Of a stretch of 64,000 nt of DNA, positions 18,328-27,405 are shown piece after piece. Where the stretch lies: the NCBI GenBank assembly GCA_000746585.2, contig CP009217.2, positions 1,492,662-1,556,661 on the forward strand, read 5' to 3'. Under the pieces are notes generated by a model. That model was not told the origin of the DNA and made no database searches. It saw nothing but the letters and a program-made list of their open reading frames with translations. The stretch is from Rickettsiales bacterium Ac37b. Its GTDB lineage: Bacteria; Pseudomonadota; Alphaproteobacteria; Rickettsiales; Arcanibacteraceae. Numbering within the stretch: position 1 is the stretch's first letter; each line of letters starts with the position of its first letter. The translations under genes and the position numbers were made by a program.

Positions 18328-18641
18328 GGAGGAAAAGAGGTTAGTAGAAGTGTAATGCAAAAAATGGTTTTTGGTTGTGAAGGAATGTGTGCAAAAGAAG
18401 CTAAAGAATGTGGCTTACTTCATAAAATTGTACCTCACACAGTACTATTATCTCGAGCATACTGCTAGCTAATAAATTTGCATTATACTATAAAGCGCCC
18501 GTACATGAAACTAAAAAAACCCTTAGTAAGGATCTAATCAGTGGTTTAGGGGAGATATGTAAACAGGCTAAAATCGCGCATAGTAATAGCTTTGCTACGG
18601 GTGTTGCTCAGCCTAAAATGAAAAAAATTATTAGTAAATGA
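18328..18641 (+). pseudogene. Remnant of an enoyl-CoA hydratase/isomerase (crotonase)
   Basis: Two reading frames joined by a frameshift near 18470 give a crotonase-like C-terminal third: GCEGMCAKEAKECGLLHKIV (compare the family's A-x-EA-x-x-x-GLV-x-x-V), then LANKFALYYKAPVHETKKTL and a C-terminal helix ending FATGVAQPKMKKIISK. No N-terminal half with the oxyanion-hole motif is found upstream. The match is from family knowledge by eye, so moderate confidence. It lies next to pccA/pccB on the other strand. Confidence 0.55.
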
Positions 18642-18764
18642 AGAATTAAAATTAACTTATATCAGTCTTGACTGCGATCAAACTTTTTATACTCTTTTTA
18701 GAATTAAAAAAATATGGTGTGATTTATAAATTGCTATAATTATACTCCCGGACAAAAAATGTAA

Positions 18765-18866
18765 GTAATGAGCAAAAAATGATGTCATACCTGTGAAAAC
18801 AGGTATCTAATGAGTTGGTACTACTAGATTACCGCTTTCGTGGTAATGACAAAAAAGAATATACCT
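18765..18866. repeat. GTCATACC(C/T)GTGAAAAC-type palindromic repeat
   Basis: The palindrome TACCTGTGAAAACAGGTA is followed by TGAGTTGGTACTACTAGATT and ACCGCTTTCGTGGTAATGAC. A near-identical copy lies at 41923-42022 and a shortened one at 12788-12836; compensating C/T changes in the stem arms (ACCTGT..ACAGGT versus ACCCGT..ACGGGT) show the hairpin is maintained. Confidence 0.65.
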
Positions 18867-18942
18867 CATATTATAGACTATCTTAAGCTTTTTTGTACGG
18901 TAGTGTGATCCTTCGGTATAAGCCTAGGAAAGTCTTACATAT

Positions 18943-19008
18943 TATAGCTTCTTGATTTGAATTAGCGAAGAACTAACCGCGTTCACAAGTTCAAATCAAT
19001 TTACTATA
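18943..19008. repeat. TATAGTAAA-family repeat, short copy
   Basis: TATAGCTTCTTGATTTGAAT at the left and TTCAAATCAATTTACTATA at the right form the inverted ends, with a short GC-richer centre. It lies 70 bases beyond the pccA stop. Confidence 0.55.
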
Positions 19009-19078
19009 TCTGCTAAGGAAGCTAAAAAAACTATAGCGCAATTTACTATACAACATAAAAATTTAAGGGGAATTGCTA

Positions 19079-21082
19079 TTATTCTTCAGCAAATTCAATT
19101 AACACTTGTCCAGATGATACGTTTTCCCCTATTTCAGCATATATTTTTTTAATTATAGCTTTATGTTCAGTATGAATAGAATTTTCCATCTTCATGGCTT
19201 CTAATAACACTAATTCTTGCCCAGCTTTTACTTCTTCGCCTTCTGCAACTTTAATTGCAACTACTTTACCAGCAAGTGGAGCAATTAAATTATTAGAATG
19301 TTTTATATTACTTTTCACTGGCATAAAACGTTCTAATTCAGCTATCCTTGGCAATCTTACACTAATTTTTACGGTACGACCTGCATGTGTTAAATAACAT
19401 CCCTGTTCATCGTCATTAATTTTAATACTAACAGTTTTATCATTAACTATTCCTCTAAATAATCTATTACCAGGCATCCAGCTACTACGTACTGATAGAC
19501 GCTCGCGCTCATATCTAATATTATAACCTTTAGACGTTGGTTTTATTACTACAGGATATAAATTTCCATCAATATTAACCACCCACCTTGTTCCTATTCT
19601 TACATCACTAGTTAATAATTGACCTGACATTGAAGCCATCCTTTTTTCCATGGTAAGATGAATGTGGATTGATACTGACAAAAACACTCTGGTAATTTCT
19701 GATGTAAGTTCAGCACCTGAGAAACCTTCAGGATATTCTTCATTTATAAAATTCGTTGATAAATCACCATCAATAAATTTTTGATTATCCATCACTGCTT
19801 CTAAAAAACTTATATTATGAGAAATACCACGAATTACAAATTCTCCAAGTGCATGTTGCATATGTTTAATTGCTTCAAGCCTTGTAGGAGCATAAGTACA
19901 TAATTTGGCTATCATAGCATCATAGAACATACTAACTTCACCACCTTCATAAATTCCACTGTCTATACGTACATTAGGATTACGAGGAGGTTCAGTATAT
20001 TGGGTAACACGTCCACTAGAAGGTAAAAAACCACGTGCTGGATCTTCAGCATAAATACGAGATTCAATAGCCCACCCTTTTAACTGTATATCTTCTTGTG
20101 TAAATGCAAGTTTTTCACCAGCTGCTACTCTAATCATTTGTTCTACAATATCAATCCCAGTAATTAATTCTGTAACACAATGCTCAACTTGCAATCTGGT
20201 ATTCATTTCTAAAAAATAAAAATTTTTGTGTTGATCTAATATAAATTCTACTGTACCTGCAGAATAATATCCCACCTTTTTTACTAACGAGATAACTTGA
20301 TCATACATCTTCTGCCTTGTCTCTTCATCAAGAACAGGACTAGGAGCTTCTTCTATTACTTTTTGGTGATGACGTTGTATAGAACATTCACGTTCTCCAA
20401 GACATAATACATTACCATATTTATCTGCAAGTACTTGTATTTCTATATGACGAGGTTTTTCAACAAATTTTTCAATAAAAACACGATCATCACTAAAACT
20501 ACTACGCGCCTCATTAGTAGCAGAACGAAAAGCTTCCCGTACCTCATCTTCGCTATAAATTACGCGCATACCACGACCTCCACCACCAGCAGCAGCTTTC
20601 ACTATTACAGGAAATCCTATATTTGCTGCAATAGTTACAGCTTCTTCTGCTGTATCAATAACCCCAATATAGCCTGGTACTGTACTGACGCCTGAAGCTT
20701 GTGCCAATTTCTTTGCCTCAATTTTATCTCCCATCGCTTTAATACAATGTACACTTGGACCAATTAAAGTTATCCATTCATCCCTAAGTGCATTAGCAAA
20801 ATTACTATTTTCCGATAAAAAACCATAACCTGGGTGTACAGCTTGAGCTCCACTAATTCGTATAGCCGATAAAATATTATCTATACTTAAATAACTCTCA
20901 GTGGCAGGAGAAGGCCCAATATATATAGCTTCATCAGCATATTGTACGTGCAAAGAATTGGTATCTGATTCGGAATATACTGCAACAGTTTTTATTCCCA
21001 TACGTTTTAAAGTACGCATGATTCTTACAGCTATTTCACCCCTATTTGCTACTAATACTTTTTCAAATACATTGTGCGGCAT
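19079..21082 (-). CDS. pccA: Propionyl-CoA carboxylase, biotin carboxylase/carrier subunit
   Basis: 667 residues in three parts. The biotin carboxylase domain (about 1-450) has KVLVANRGEIAVRIMRT, the ATP-grasp glycine loop KAAAGGGGRGMR, the ERECSIQRHHQKVIEEAPSP stretch and MNTRLQVEHCVTE. A middle BT-like domain (about 450-590) fits the PccA rather than AccC arrangement. The C-terminal biotinyl domain carries the biotin lysine, Lys631 in EAMKMEN. It carboxylates biotin with bicarbonate and ATP for transfer to propionyl-CoA by PccB. It lies 51 bases downstream of pccB on the same strand, so the two form an operon. The start ATG follows AAGGGGAATT. Confidence 0.95.
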   Translation of the reverse strand: MPHNVFEKVLVANRGEIAVRIMRTLKRMGIKTVAVYSESDTNSLHVQYADEAIYIGPSPATESYLSIDNILSAIRISGAQAVHPGYGFLSENSNFANALRDEWITLIGPSVHCIKAMGDKIEAKKLAQASGVSTVPGYIGVIDTAEEAVTIAANIGFPVIVKAAAGGGGRGMRVIYSEDEVREAFRSATNEARSSFSDDRVFIEKFVEKPRHIEIQVLADKYGNVLCLGERECSIQRHHQKVIEEAPSPVLDEETRQKMYDQVISLVKKVGYYSAGTVEFILDQHKNFYFLEMNTRLQVEHCVTELITGIDIVEQMIRVAAGEKLAFTQEDIQLKGWAIESRIYAEDPARGFLPSSGRVTQYTEPPRNPNVRIDSGIYEGGEVSMFYDAMIAKLCTYAPTRLEAIKHMQHALGEFVIRGISHNISFLEAVMDNQKFIDGDLSTNFINEEYPEGFSGAELTSEITRVFLSVSIHIHLTMEKRMASMSGQLLTSDVRIGTRWVVNIDGNLYPVVIKPTSKGYNIRYERERLSVRSSWMPGNRLFRGIVNDKTVSIKINDDEQGCYLTHAGRTVKISVRLPRIAELERFMPVKSNIKHSNNLIAPLAGKVVAIKVAEGEEVKAGQELVLLEAMKMENSIHTEHKAIIKKIYAEIGENVSSGQVLIEFAEE

Positions 21083-21133
21083 ATCCTAAATTCCCCTTCC
21101 TAATCCCTTATAACTTAATTTTTATATTGATAA

Positions 21134-22672
21134 TTATAAAGGTAAATTATCATGTTTTTTCCATGGTGTTTCAACTTGCTTGTTTTTTAAAAATGCAAGA
21201 GCTCTACACAACCTCCAGCGCGTATTTTGTGGTCTAATAATATCATCTAAAAAGCCACGAGCAGCAGCTGTAAAAGGGGTAGTGAATTTTTCTTGATACT
21301 CTTCAATTTTAGCTTCTATTCCATCTTCACCTACAGTATTTTTATTACGGAATAATATTTCTACTGCTGCTTTTGCACCCATAACAGCAATTTCAGCATT
21401 CGCCCACGCATAATTAATATCTCCACGCAAATGTTTTGAGTTCATCACTATATAAGCTCCACCATAAGCTTTTCTTGTGATTACTGTAATTTTGGGTACT
21501 GTAGCTTCAGCATAAGCATATAACAATTTTGCTCCATGTTTAATAATGGCATTATATTCTTGATCTATACCAGGTAAGAACCCTGGTACATCTACAAAAG
21601 TAATGATTGGTATATTAAAAGCATCACAGAATCTGATAAATCTTGCGGCTTTACGTGAAGCATTAATATCAAGACATCCAGCCAAATACATAGGTTGGTT
21701 TGCTACAATACCAACTGGTGTGCCCTCCATATAGCCTAAACCTATAATAATGTTTTTAGCAAAGTCAGCTTGGAGTTCAAAAAAATCTCCTTCATCTACA
21801 ATGCGCTCAATTAGCTCCTTCATATCATAAGGCTTATTTGGGTTATCAGGTACTAAAGTATTAAGCGACATATCAACGCGATCTGCAGGATCATGCGTAG
21901 AACGTTTAGCAGCAATATCCCGATTAGATAAAGGCAACATATTAAATAAACGTCTAGTTTGTAATAATGCTTCAATATCATTTTCAAAAGCTAAATCTAC
22001 TACACCACTTTTGGCAGTATGGACATCAGCTCCTCCCAGTTTTTCATGCGTTACATTTTCATGAGTTACAGCCTTTACCACATCAGGCCCTGTTACAAAC
22101 ATATAAGATGAATCTCTTACCATAAAGATAAAGTCAGTAAGCGCAGGAGAATATACAGCCCCGCCAGCACATGGACCCATTATAAGTGAAATTTGAGGAA
22201 TTACACCTGAAGCAAGTACATTTCTTTGAAATATTTCTCCATATCCTCCTAAAGAATCAACACCTTCTTGAATACGTGCTCCACCTGAATCATTAATTCC
22301 TATTATAGGAGCCTTCACCTTCATTGCCATATCCATAATTTGGCATATCTTTTTAGCATTAGCTTCACTGAGCGACCCACCAAGAACTGTAAAATCTTGA
22401 CTATATACAAATACTAACCTACCATTAATTGTTCCATGCCCAGTAATAACACCATCTCCAGAAATAATGTTTTTTTCCATCCCAAAATTTGTACAACGAT
22501 GCTCGACAAACATTCCATACTCTTCAAAAGAATCAGGATCAAGTAGTACTTCTATACGTTCACGAGCAGTTAGTTTACCTTTTGAATGTTGGATATCAAT
22601 TCTATCTTGTCCTCCACCGAGTCTAGCCATCTGGCGTTTATTTTCTAAGAGTTCAGCCATAGAATTTGTCAT
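21134..22672 (-). CDS. pccB: Propionyl-CoA carboxylase carboxyltransferase subunit
   Basis: 512 residues, the usual PccB length. The two crotonase-fold halves are seen: [20 protein letters not shown], then [19 protein letters not shown] and the first oxyanion-hole region [19 protein letters not shown]; the second half has [20 protein letters not shown] and [19 protein letters not shown]. It transfers the carboxyl group from biotin (PccA) to propionyl-CoA, giving methylmalonyl-CoA. It is the first gene of the pccBA operon. Rickettsiales commonly keep this pair. Nothing is odd in the motifs. Confidence 0.96.
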   Translation of the reverse strand: MTNSMAELLENKRQMARLGGGQDRIDIQHSKGKLTARERIEVLLDPDSFEEYGMFVEHRCTNFGMEKNIISGDGVITGHGTINGRLVFVYSQDFTVLGGSLSEANAKKICQIMDMAMKVKAPIIGINDSGGARIQEGVDSLGGYGEIFQRNVLASGVIPQISLIMGPCAGGAVYSPALTDFIFMVRDSSYMFVTGPDVVKAVTHENVTHEKLGGADVHTAKSGVVDLAFENDIEALLQTRRLFNMLPLSNRDIAAKRSTHDPADRVDMSLNTLVPDNPNKPYDMKELIERIVDEGDFFELQADFAKNIIIGLGYMEGTPVGIVANQPMYLAGCLDINASRKAARFIRFCDAFNIPIITFVDVPGFLPGIDQEYNAIIKHGAKLLYAYAEATVPKITVITRKAYGGAYIVMNSKHLRGDINYAWANAEIAVMGAKAAVEILFRNKNTVGEDGIEAKIEEYQEKFTTPFTAAARGFLDDIIRPQNTRWRLCRALAFLKNKQVETPWKKHDNLPL

Positions 22673-22903
22673 AAAAACTTCCCATTTTGATCTTTATATT
22701 ATAATTATACATTTTATAAATACTTCAAATTATTAAATACTTATAAAATATAAATGTTTATAACTTTCTTTATTCTTATAGAGAAAATATAATTCACATT
22801 AGCTCGTTTACTAGAACAAAATATATTTTGCAACCTTAAAAATACTATTACAGGGAGTAACAATATTTACAGGAAATAAAATATTATTATTCAATTTACT
22901 CTA

Positions 22904-23821
22904 TTAAGAATCTATAGAATTTAATAATTTGATAGGATAATCGGTTATAACCGCATAAACACCTAATATTTTAGCTTGATTGTATTCTAACTCATTATTT
23001 ACTCCTAGAAATACTATTTTTACATTCTCGCCTTTAGATTTTTTGGTACATTTTATTGCATTCTTATCCCACAAATGAAATTCTACTTTGGTATATAAAG
23101 GCCCAAGAGTTAGTACATCTTCAACCATCATACTTTTGTGCGTTTCAAATCCCACATACTCATTATTTGTATTAGTACAACAACATACACCTTCATTTCG
23201 CAAAGATAATAATCTTTTATTAGTTTGATCACGAGGCTCAAAGGTTTTAGCTTTAGGGAATTTATCATTTAAATAATCTAGATGAATATTCTTGGTAGAT
23301 AAAAATACAATATTATTCCAAGCATTTTTTTGATCCAAAATTGATGCTATTTCATCAATTAATATTTTGCTTGGTAAAGATTTTAGGTCTATAAATAATA
23401 TATTATTACCTGTTAATACTATGTTTAATACTTCTTCTAAAGTAGGAATTTTATGTAAATCGCCACGCCGCGGAAAAGTATTATCATTTTCAGGATCAAA
23501 ATAATATGCCGCATTACATTTGAGTATTTCATTATAAGTTAAATCTTTGACTTGTCCCTGGCAATCAGTTTTAATAGCTAAATCTTTATAATTATATAAT
23601 ACTACTCTATTATCTTTAGTTAGTTGTAAATCTATTTCTACTCCATCAACACCAGCTTCTAATACAGTTTTTATAGCATATATAGTGTTTTCCGGGAGCT
23701 CACCTTTGCCTCCTCTATTAGCTATAATCTTAGGATTATTAGTAGCGCATACCTCATTTATAAAACAGAAATTCATAAGAATATACATTAATATATAAGC
23801 TATCTTCCAAAATAATGCCAT
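22904..23821 (-). CDS. Secreted GDPD-fold protein lacking both catalytic histidines
   Basis: 305 residues with an N-terminal signal-like segment (hydrophobic from about 5 to 24, ending EVCA). The fold is that of glycerophosphodiester phosphodiesterases: GGKGELPENTIYAI, EAGVDGVEIDLQLTKDNRVV, IPTLEEVLN, FIDLKS and a late AVITDYP. In active members the family has HRG...PENT...E-x-D...HD. Here the first His is Asn35 (ANRGG) and the second His-Asp is Tyr76-Asn77 (VVLYNYKDL), while the metal ligands Glu62 and Asp64 remain. The reading frame is otherwise intact, so it looks like a maintained pseudoenzyme rather than a decaying gene. Probably periplasmic. Divergent to thiL, whose annotated frame overlaps its 5' end only if an upstream start is used. 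Confidence 0.8.
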   Translation of the reverse strand: MALFWKIAYILMYILMNFCFINEVCATNNPKIIANRGGKGELPENTIYAIKTVLEAGVDGVEIDLQLTKDNRVVLYNYKDLAIKTDCQGQVKDLTYNEILKCNAAYYFDPENDNTFPRRGDLHKIPTLEEVLNIVLTGNNILFIDLKSLPSKILIDEIASILDQKNAWNNIVFLSTKNIHLDYLNDKFPKAKTFEPRDQTNKRLLSLRNEGVCCCTNTNNEYVGFETHKSMMVEDVLTLGPLYTKVEFHLWDKNAIKCTKKSKGENVKIVFLGVNNELEYNQAKILGVYAVITDYPIKLLNSIDS

Positions 23822-23928
23822 ATAATGATCCTTTCCACATTTTTTCTGCTTTACATATTAGACAATTTATTTTTATTATTCAATCAATTGATCGTTCATT
23901 TATCCCAATTTATATTATCTTAAACATT

Positions 23929-24870
23929 ATGCATTTATTTAACGAATTTCAAATTATAAACCTAATAAAGTCTAAATTTCCTTCATCTAACAAAAATATA
24001 GTTGGCATAGGTGATGACGCAGCTTTAATAAAAATCAGCGACACCCAAATGATGGCAATAAGCAAGGACTTACTTGTAGAAGATAGTCATTTCAGGCTAT
24101 CATATTTTAGCCCACAAGCTGTTGCTCATAAATCTTTACATAGTAATTTAAGTGATATAGCTGCAATGGGAATTATGCCCGAATATATACTGCTTGGTAT
24201 GTCCATTCCGCCTTATATTTCTATAGAATGGATTGAAGAGTTTATCAACTGTTTAGCTATTTTATGCAAAAAACATTCTATTATAGTGATCGGTGGTGAT
24301 ACTGTTCCATCGGTAGATAAATTAGTAATAAGTATTACGGTATGCGGTATAGGTAATACAAAAAATATAAAATATATTAATACAGCTAAACCAGGTGATA
24401 TTATATGTGTAGCTGGCAGGATGGGATATGCTCATTTAGGACTTCATGCTCTAGAAAAAAATATACCCGGATTTGAAACCTTTAAAAATGCACAACTCTT
24501 TCCTGAAGCAAAACTTAGTGAAGGAATATTTTTGGGTAATTATTACGAAGTAACCGCTATGACAGATCTCTCAGACGGATTATCTATTGATTTAAAAAAT
24601 TTATGTGATGCTTCAAATGTAGGCGCTATAGTAGATATCAATCCATCCCTTACATTGGATAATAATACTCAAAAAATTTCTTCTATTTTAGCTATATCCA
24701 TCAGTGATGGTGTTATTCATGGCGGTGAAGATTACGGTTTATTATTTACAGTTAAAGAAAATTTGATCGAACATTTATCCCAAGAGTTTTATCAAAAATT
24801 TGGTTATCATTTTTATAGACTAGGTAAAATAACTGAAACACCATCTATAATTTATACGCCATATAATTAA
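23929..24870 (+). CDS. thiL: Thiamine-monophosphate kinase
   Basis: 313 residues from the ATG at MHLFNEFQII; the frame extends 38 codons further upstream into the GDPD gene, but those residues are not family-like. Motifs: VGIGDDAALI, the Asp in SKDLLVEDSHF, HKSLHSNLSDIAAMG, GGDTVPS, the MTDLSDGLSID loop and HGGEDYGLLF. It phosphorylates thiamine monophosphate to thiamine diphosphate with ATP, so the organism probably makes or salvages thiamine phosphate. No TPP riboswitch is evident upstream. The convergent neighbour is the XRE regulator. Confidence 0.92.
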   Translation: MHLFNEFQIINLIKSKFPSSNKNIVGIGDDAALIKISDTQMMAISKDLLVEDSHFRLSYFSPQAVAHKSLHSNLSDIAAMGIMPEYILLGMSIPPYISIEWIEEFINCLAILCKKHSIIVIGGDTVPSVDKLVISITVCGIGNTKNIKYINTAKPGDIICVAGRMGYAHLGLHALEKNIPGFETFKNAQLFPEAKLSEGIFLGNYYEVTAMTDLSDGLSIDLKNLCDASNVGAIVDINPSLTLDNNTQKISSILAISISDGVIHGGEDYGLLFTVKENLIEHLSQEFYQKFGYHFYRLGKITETPSIIYTPYN

Positions 24871-24950
24871 TTTTAATTTCATTTTTTTATATCACTTTCT
24901 ATCTTAATTATACATTATATTCACACACAGAAAAATTAAGTAAACAATAC

Positions 24951-24983
24951 ATAAATTATCCACAAATTTTGTGGGTAATTTAT
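24951..24983. promoter_or_regulatory. 33-bp near-perfect palindrome carrying inverted DnaA boxes
   Basis: ATAAATTATCCACAAA (24951-24966) pairs with TTTGTGGGTAATTTAT (24968-24983) with one G-U. The left arm contains TTATCCACA, the perfect DnaA-box consensus, at 24956-24964; the right arm gives TTACCCACA on the other strand. It lies between two convergent genes (thiL and the XRE gene), so a bidirectional terminator is the plain alternative. Confidence 0.45.
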
Positions 24984-25210
24984 ATTGGTATATTTCAAAT
25001 TTTCTTTATAGCTGCAGCAATTTAAATATTAACTTCATTGTTTGTTGCTCACGTAGTATTTCTTATATTACCGAACAAAAAAATTGTAAGATAGACTATA
25101 TTTTTTCAGTTGAATCAACTATGTTTTATAGTAAGTAGGCTTCACTATGTTTTTTAATACGCATCATTATTCTTAAGCTCTCATTTACTATATGCAAGAG
25201 GTATTATAGA
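24984..25210. other. Intergenic stretch with degenerate repeat
   Basis: No gene seen. TAGCTGCAGCAATTTAAATA and the TTGTTTGTTGCTCACGTAGT segment match, with changes, the inside of the TATAGTAAA-family copies at 41711-41922 and 52759-52897. Confidence 0.45.
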
Positions 25211-25675
25211 TTAAATACCTCTTTCTATAATCCATTCAATAAAGCGTTCATTAGGTATGTTAGTATTAGGGTTTTCTTTTAAAGAAAAAAGATATGTTTC
25301 TTTGATAAAAGAAAGTACTTGTTCAAAAGTTGGATTAAGCCTTTTTTCTTTAAGATAAGCTAGTACTTTATGTACTATATTAGTAAAAAGTTGATCATTC
25401 CAAAGATGTTGTTCAGTTTGTAGATTTTCCTTATTTTTTTCTACAGTATGACTATTAAATCTTGGTGTCTCATTTATTAAATCTGATACTGAGCAGTCTA
25501 AAATGTCTGCCAAATTAGATAAAGTATCTAAAGTAGGGTTAAGGGAGCGCCCAGATATTATATTATAAAAAGATCCTCTTTTTACACCCGCATTTCGTTC
25601 CATATCTCTAATATTAAGTTTTTTTTGCCCCATACGATTTTTTATATTCTGCTGCAAAGTAGCCTTCATACACAT
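25211..25675 (-). CDS. XRE-family helix-turn-helix regulator
   Basis: 154 residues. The N-terminal HTH_3-type domain reads KNRMGQKKLNIRDMERNAGV then KRGSFYNIISGRSLNPTLDT and LSNLADILDCSVSDLI, a standard five-helix Cro/CI domain. The C-terminal half (about 75-154) is helical, Phe/Leu-rich and unassigned. Two candidate starts (Met1 and Met3) are close together. It reads away from a region with three helically phased ATAAATGTA repeats, which may be its own operator. Its targets could include the two orphan genes that follow to the right. Confidence 0.85.
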   Translation of the reverse strand: MCMKATLQQNIKNRMGQKKLNIRDMERNAGVKRGSFYNIISGRSLNPTLDTLSNLADILDCSVSDLINETPRFNSHTVEKNKENLQTEQHLWNDQLFTNIVHKVLAYLKEKRLNPTFEQVLSFIKETYLFSLKENPNTNIPNERFIEWIIERGI

Positions 25676-25791
25676 TATTATCCTTGTTAATTTTTTTCAT
25701 AATTTTTAAAGCAAAAATACCGATTCTTTAATAAACTTTATTTAGAAATAAGTCTATAAGCAACTTAAATCTTGACTCCTCACGTATCAAT

Positions 25792-25852
25792 ATAAATGTA
25801 TATAAAAACTATTGATGCACTCATAAATGTATGATATACACATATAAATGTA
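25792..25852. promoter_or_regulatory. Three phased direct repeats upstream of the XRE gene
   Basis: ATAAATGTA occurs at 25792-25800, 25823-25831 and 25844-25852. The start-to-start distances are 31 and 21 bases, close to whole DNA turns, so all three sites face the same side. The DNA is AT-rich, so chance is possible. Confidence 0.35.
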
Positions 25853-26157
25853 CAATACACTTATAATATACAATACCTGCATATATATGATTAAATAATT
25901 ATATTATATTATGCTAAAGAAGTAAAATCATGAGAAAAATTAATAAAAACAAATAGGCTATTGAAGTGGGAGAGACATAAACAAATAGGAGAAATAAAAA
26001 GATAATTACAATTATAAAACATATTCCTTAAAAAAATTATTAAATATTTTATCTCTATTAAATTGTCCTCAATATACAAAAGTAGTTAAGAAAATCATTT
26101 AATTAAGTCAGTAAGAAATACCTCTCTCATAGCTGACGGATAAGAAAGGAAAACAAG

Positions 26158-26697
26158 ATGTTTACATTTAGAAATAAATATCATCAAGAATGTACAAAAG
26201 AAGCAAAAATCAATGAAAATGAGTTGCATAGTTGGATAGAACAGCAAGATTTAAAAGTAGGGGGCTTTATTAAATTATTAGACCATACATTAGTAAGATG
26301 TGAACAAATTAATCAAGATATACAAGCCAGTATATTAGAGTTGATAGAACATTATAATATTATAAAGCGTAATTTTTTTAGAGTTGCAGCATTATATAAT
26401 AATAGAGTTTCTGAAAAGAAATACAAATATATTTCATTATTGCTAACCAAACTTAGTGTAGAATTGGAGGATTTACAACATAAACCTGGTATGTTTTTGA
26501 AGGAACAACTGTCTATCATAGAATGGAAAATTAATATTGATAGAGAAAATTTAGTTAGAGGGGAAAATTATTCATTAATTAAGCTATTAAAATCTCTAGG
26601 AAACGCAAATGAATTAAACTTAAAAGAAAAGATGATACAATCTATTGTGCAAAAGAAGTTTAGAAGGCAAGAAGAAAATAATAATCAGGAAGGATAA
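26158..26697 (+). CDS. Orphan helical protein (179 aa)
   Basis: A well-formed frame with AAGGAAAACAAG before the ATG. The product is hydrophilic, rich in Lys, Glu, Leu and Ile, predicted all-helical with coiled-coil tendency over about 45-165, and has a strongly charged tail (KKFRRQEENNNQEG). No signal peptide, membrane segment or family motif is recognised. The upstream 480 bases hold AT-rich DNA and the putative XRE operator sites. Could be a host-directed or plasmid-type accessory protein; no function is claimed. Confidence 0.6.
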   Translation: MFTFRNKYHQECTKEAKINENELHSWIEQQDLKVGGFIKLLDHTLVRCEQINQDIQASILELIEHYNIIKRNFFRVAALYNNRVSEKKYKYISLLLTKLSVELEDLQHKPGMFLKEQLSIIEWKINIDRENLVRGENYSLIKLLKSLGNANELNLKEKMIQSIVQKKFRRQEENNNQEG

Positions 26698-26852
26698 AGG
26701 GGTTTTAATCTAACAGTTTATAAATTAGGACTTAAACGACAGTAAAATACTTCCTCATTATGGGTAACTGTCATACCATGTTTGAACTAGTACACATGTT
26801 TTGTACTAGTACATATAATAGTGCAAATAAGATTATCGTTTATAATTTAGAG

Positions 26853-27365
26853 TTATTTACTTTTTCCTTTATCACTACTAGATTTTATAAATCTGATAGA
26901 GGAAGGATTGGAATCTGATTTTACTAAATCTTTATCTTTTAAATTATTTTTAATTTTATACATTTCCTCTGCCATTTTGTGAGGAAATAATGGTTTATCG
27001 CCAGCATTTTGTTCAAACATATCAATTTTCTTACGAAACTCGCGTCGCTTAAATATATCATCTTCCTGCAAAGACGTATTTTTTCCTGTTGCAAGATAGT
27101 TATCTTTTGCTTTTATCATTTGCTTGTTAACACTGTCGTTTGTTTCAACTTTTATTTTCATTTTATCTTTTAATTTTTCTGATTCTTTCTGAATATCTTG
27201 AACTGTAGTTCTATTTCTGGTTCTGTACATTTCCTCTGCCATTTTGTGAGGAAATAATGGTTTATCGCCAGCATTTTGTTCAAACATATCAATTTTCTTA
27301 CGAAACTCGCGTCGTTTAAATATATCATCTTCTTTATAAGTTTTTTTCTCTCCTTTGGAAGTCAC
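26853..27365 (-). CDS. Protein with a duplicated 36-residue module, 5' end cut by IS481
   Basis: The nominal start is a GTG at 27365, but the frame stays open upstream to the CTAG at the left end of IS481 copy 2 (27406), so the native N-terminus was probably cut off by the insertion. The product has the module EDDIFKRREFRKKIDMFEQ then NAGDKPLFPHKMAEEMY twice, separated by a Lys-rich linker. The copies are nearly identical in DNA (one mismatch in 107 bases, 267 bases apart, so in frame), showing recent duplication or selection by gene conversion. The module is basic and amphipathic and I do not recognise it. The C-terminal tail is Ser/Lys-rich. Confidence 0.55.
   Translation of the reverse strand: MTSKGEKKTYKEDDIFKRREFRKKIDMFEQNAGDKPLFPHKMAEEMYRTRNRTTVQDIQKESEKLKDKMKIKVETNDSVNKQMIKAKDNYLATGKNTSLQEDDIFKRREFRKKIDMFEQNAGDKPLFPHKMAEEMYKIKNNLKDKDLVKSDSNPSSIRFIKSSSDKGKSK
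26959..27065. repeat. 107-bp direct repeat, unit 1
   Basis: Matches 27226-27332 with a single C/T difference. It encodes the duplicated basic module in the minus-strand gene. Confidence 0.9.
27226..27332. repeat. 107-bp direct repeat, unit 2
   Basis: Second unit, 267 bases (89 codons) from unit 1, so the duplication keeps the frame of the minus-strand gene. Confidence 0.9.
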
Positions 27366-27405
27366 ATTATCTATTTCTTTTGATGCTTTAAATAAATTAC
27401 GTACA

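Noticed and set aside
24951-24983. Chromosomal origin of replication
   Set aside because: Only two DnaA-like boxes in one palindrome, no box cluster, no dnaA/parA/hemE neighbourhood, and the genes on both sides converge here.
27366-27405. The left flank of IS481 copy 2 as the continuing rarA frame
   Set aside because: The in-frame translation (FDALNKLRT before LARM) is open but does not match the RarA residues expected there.
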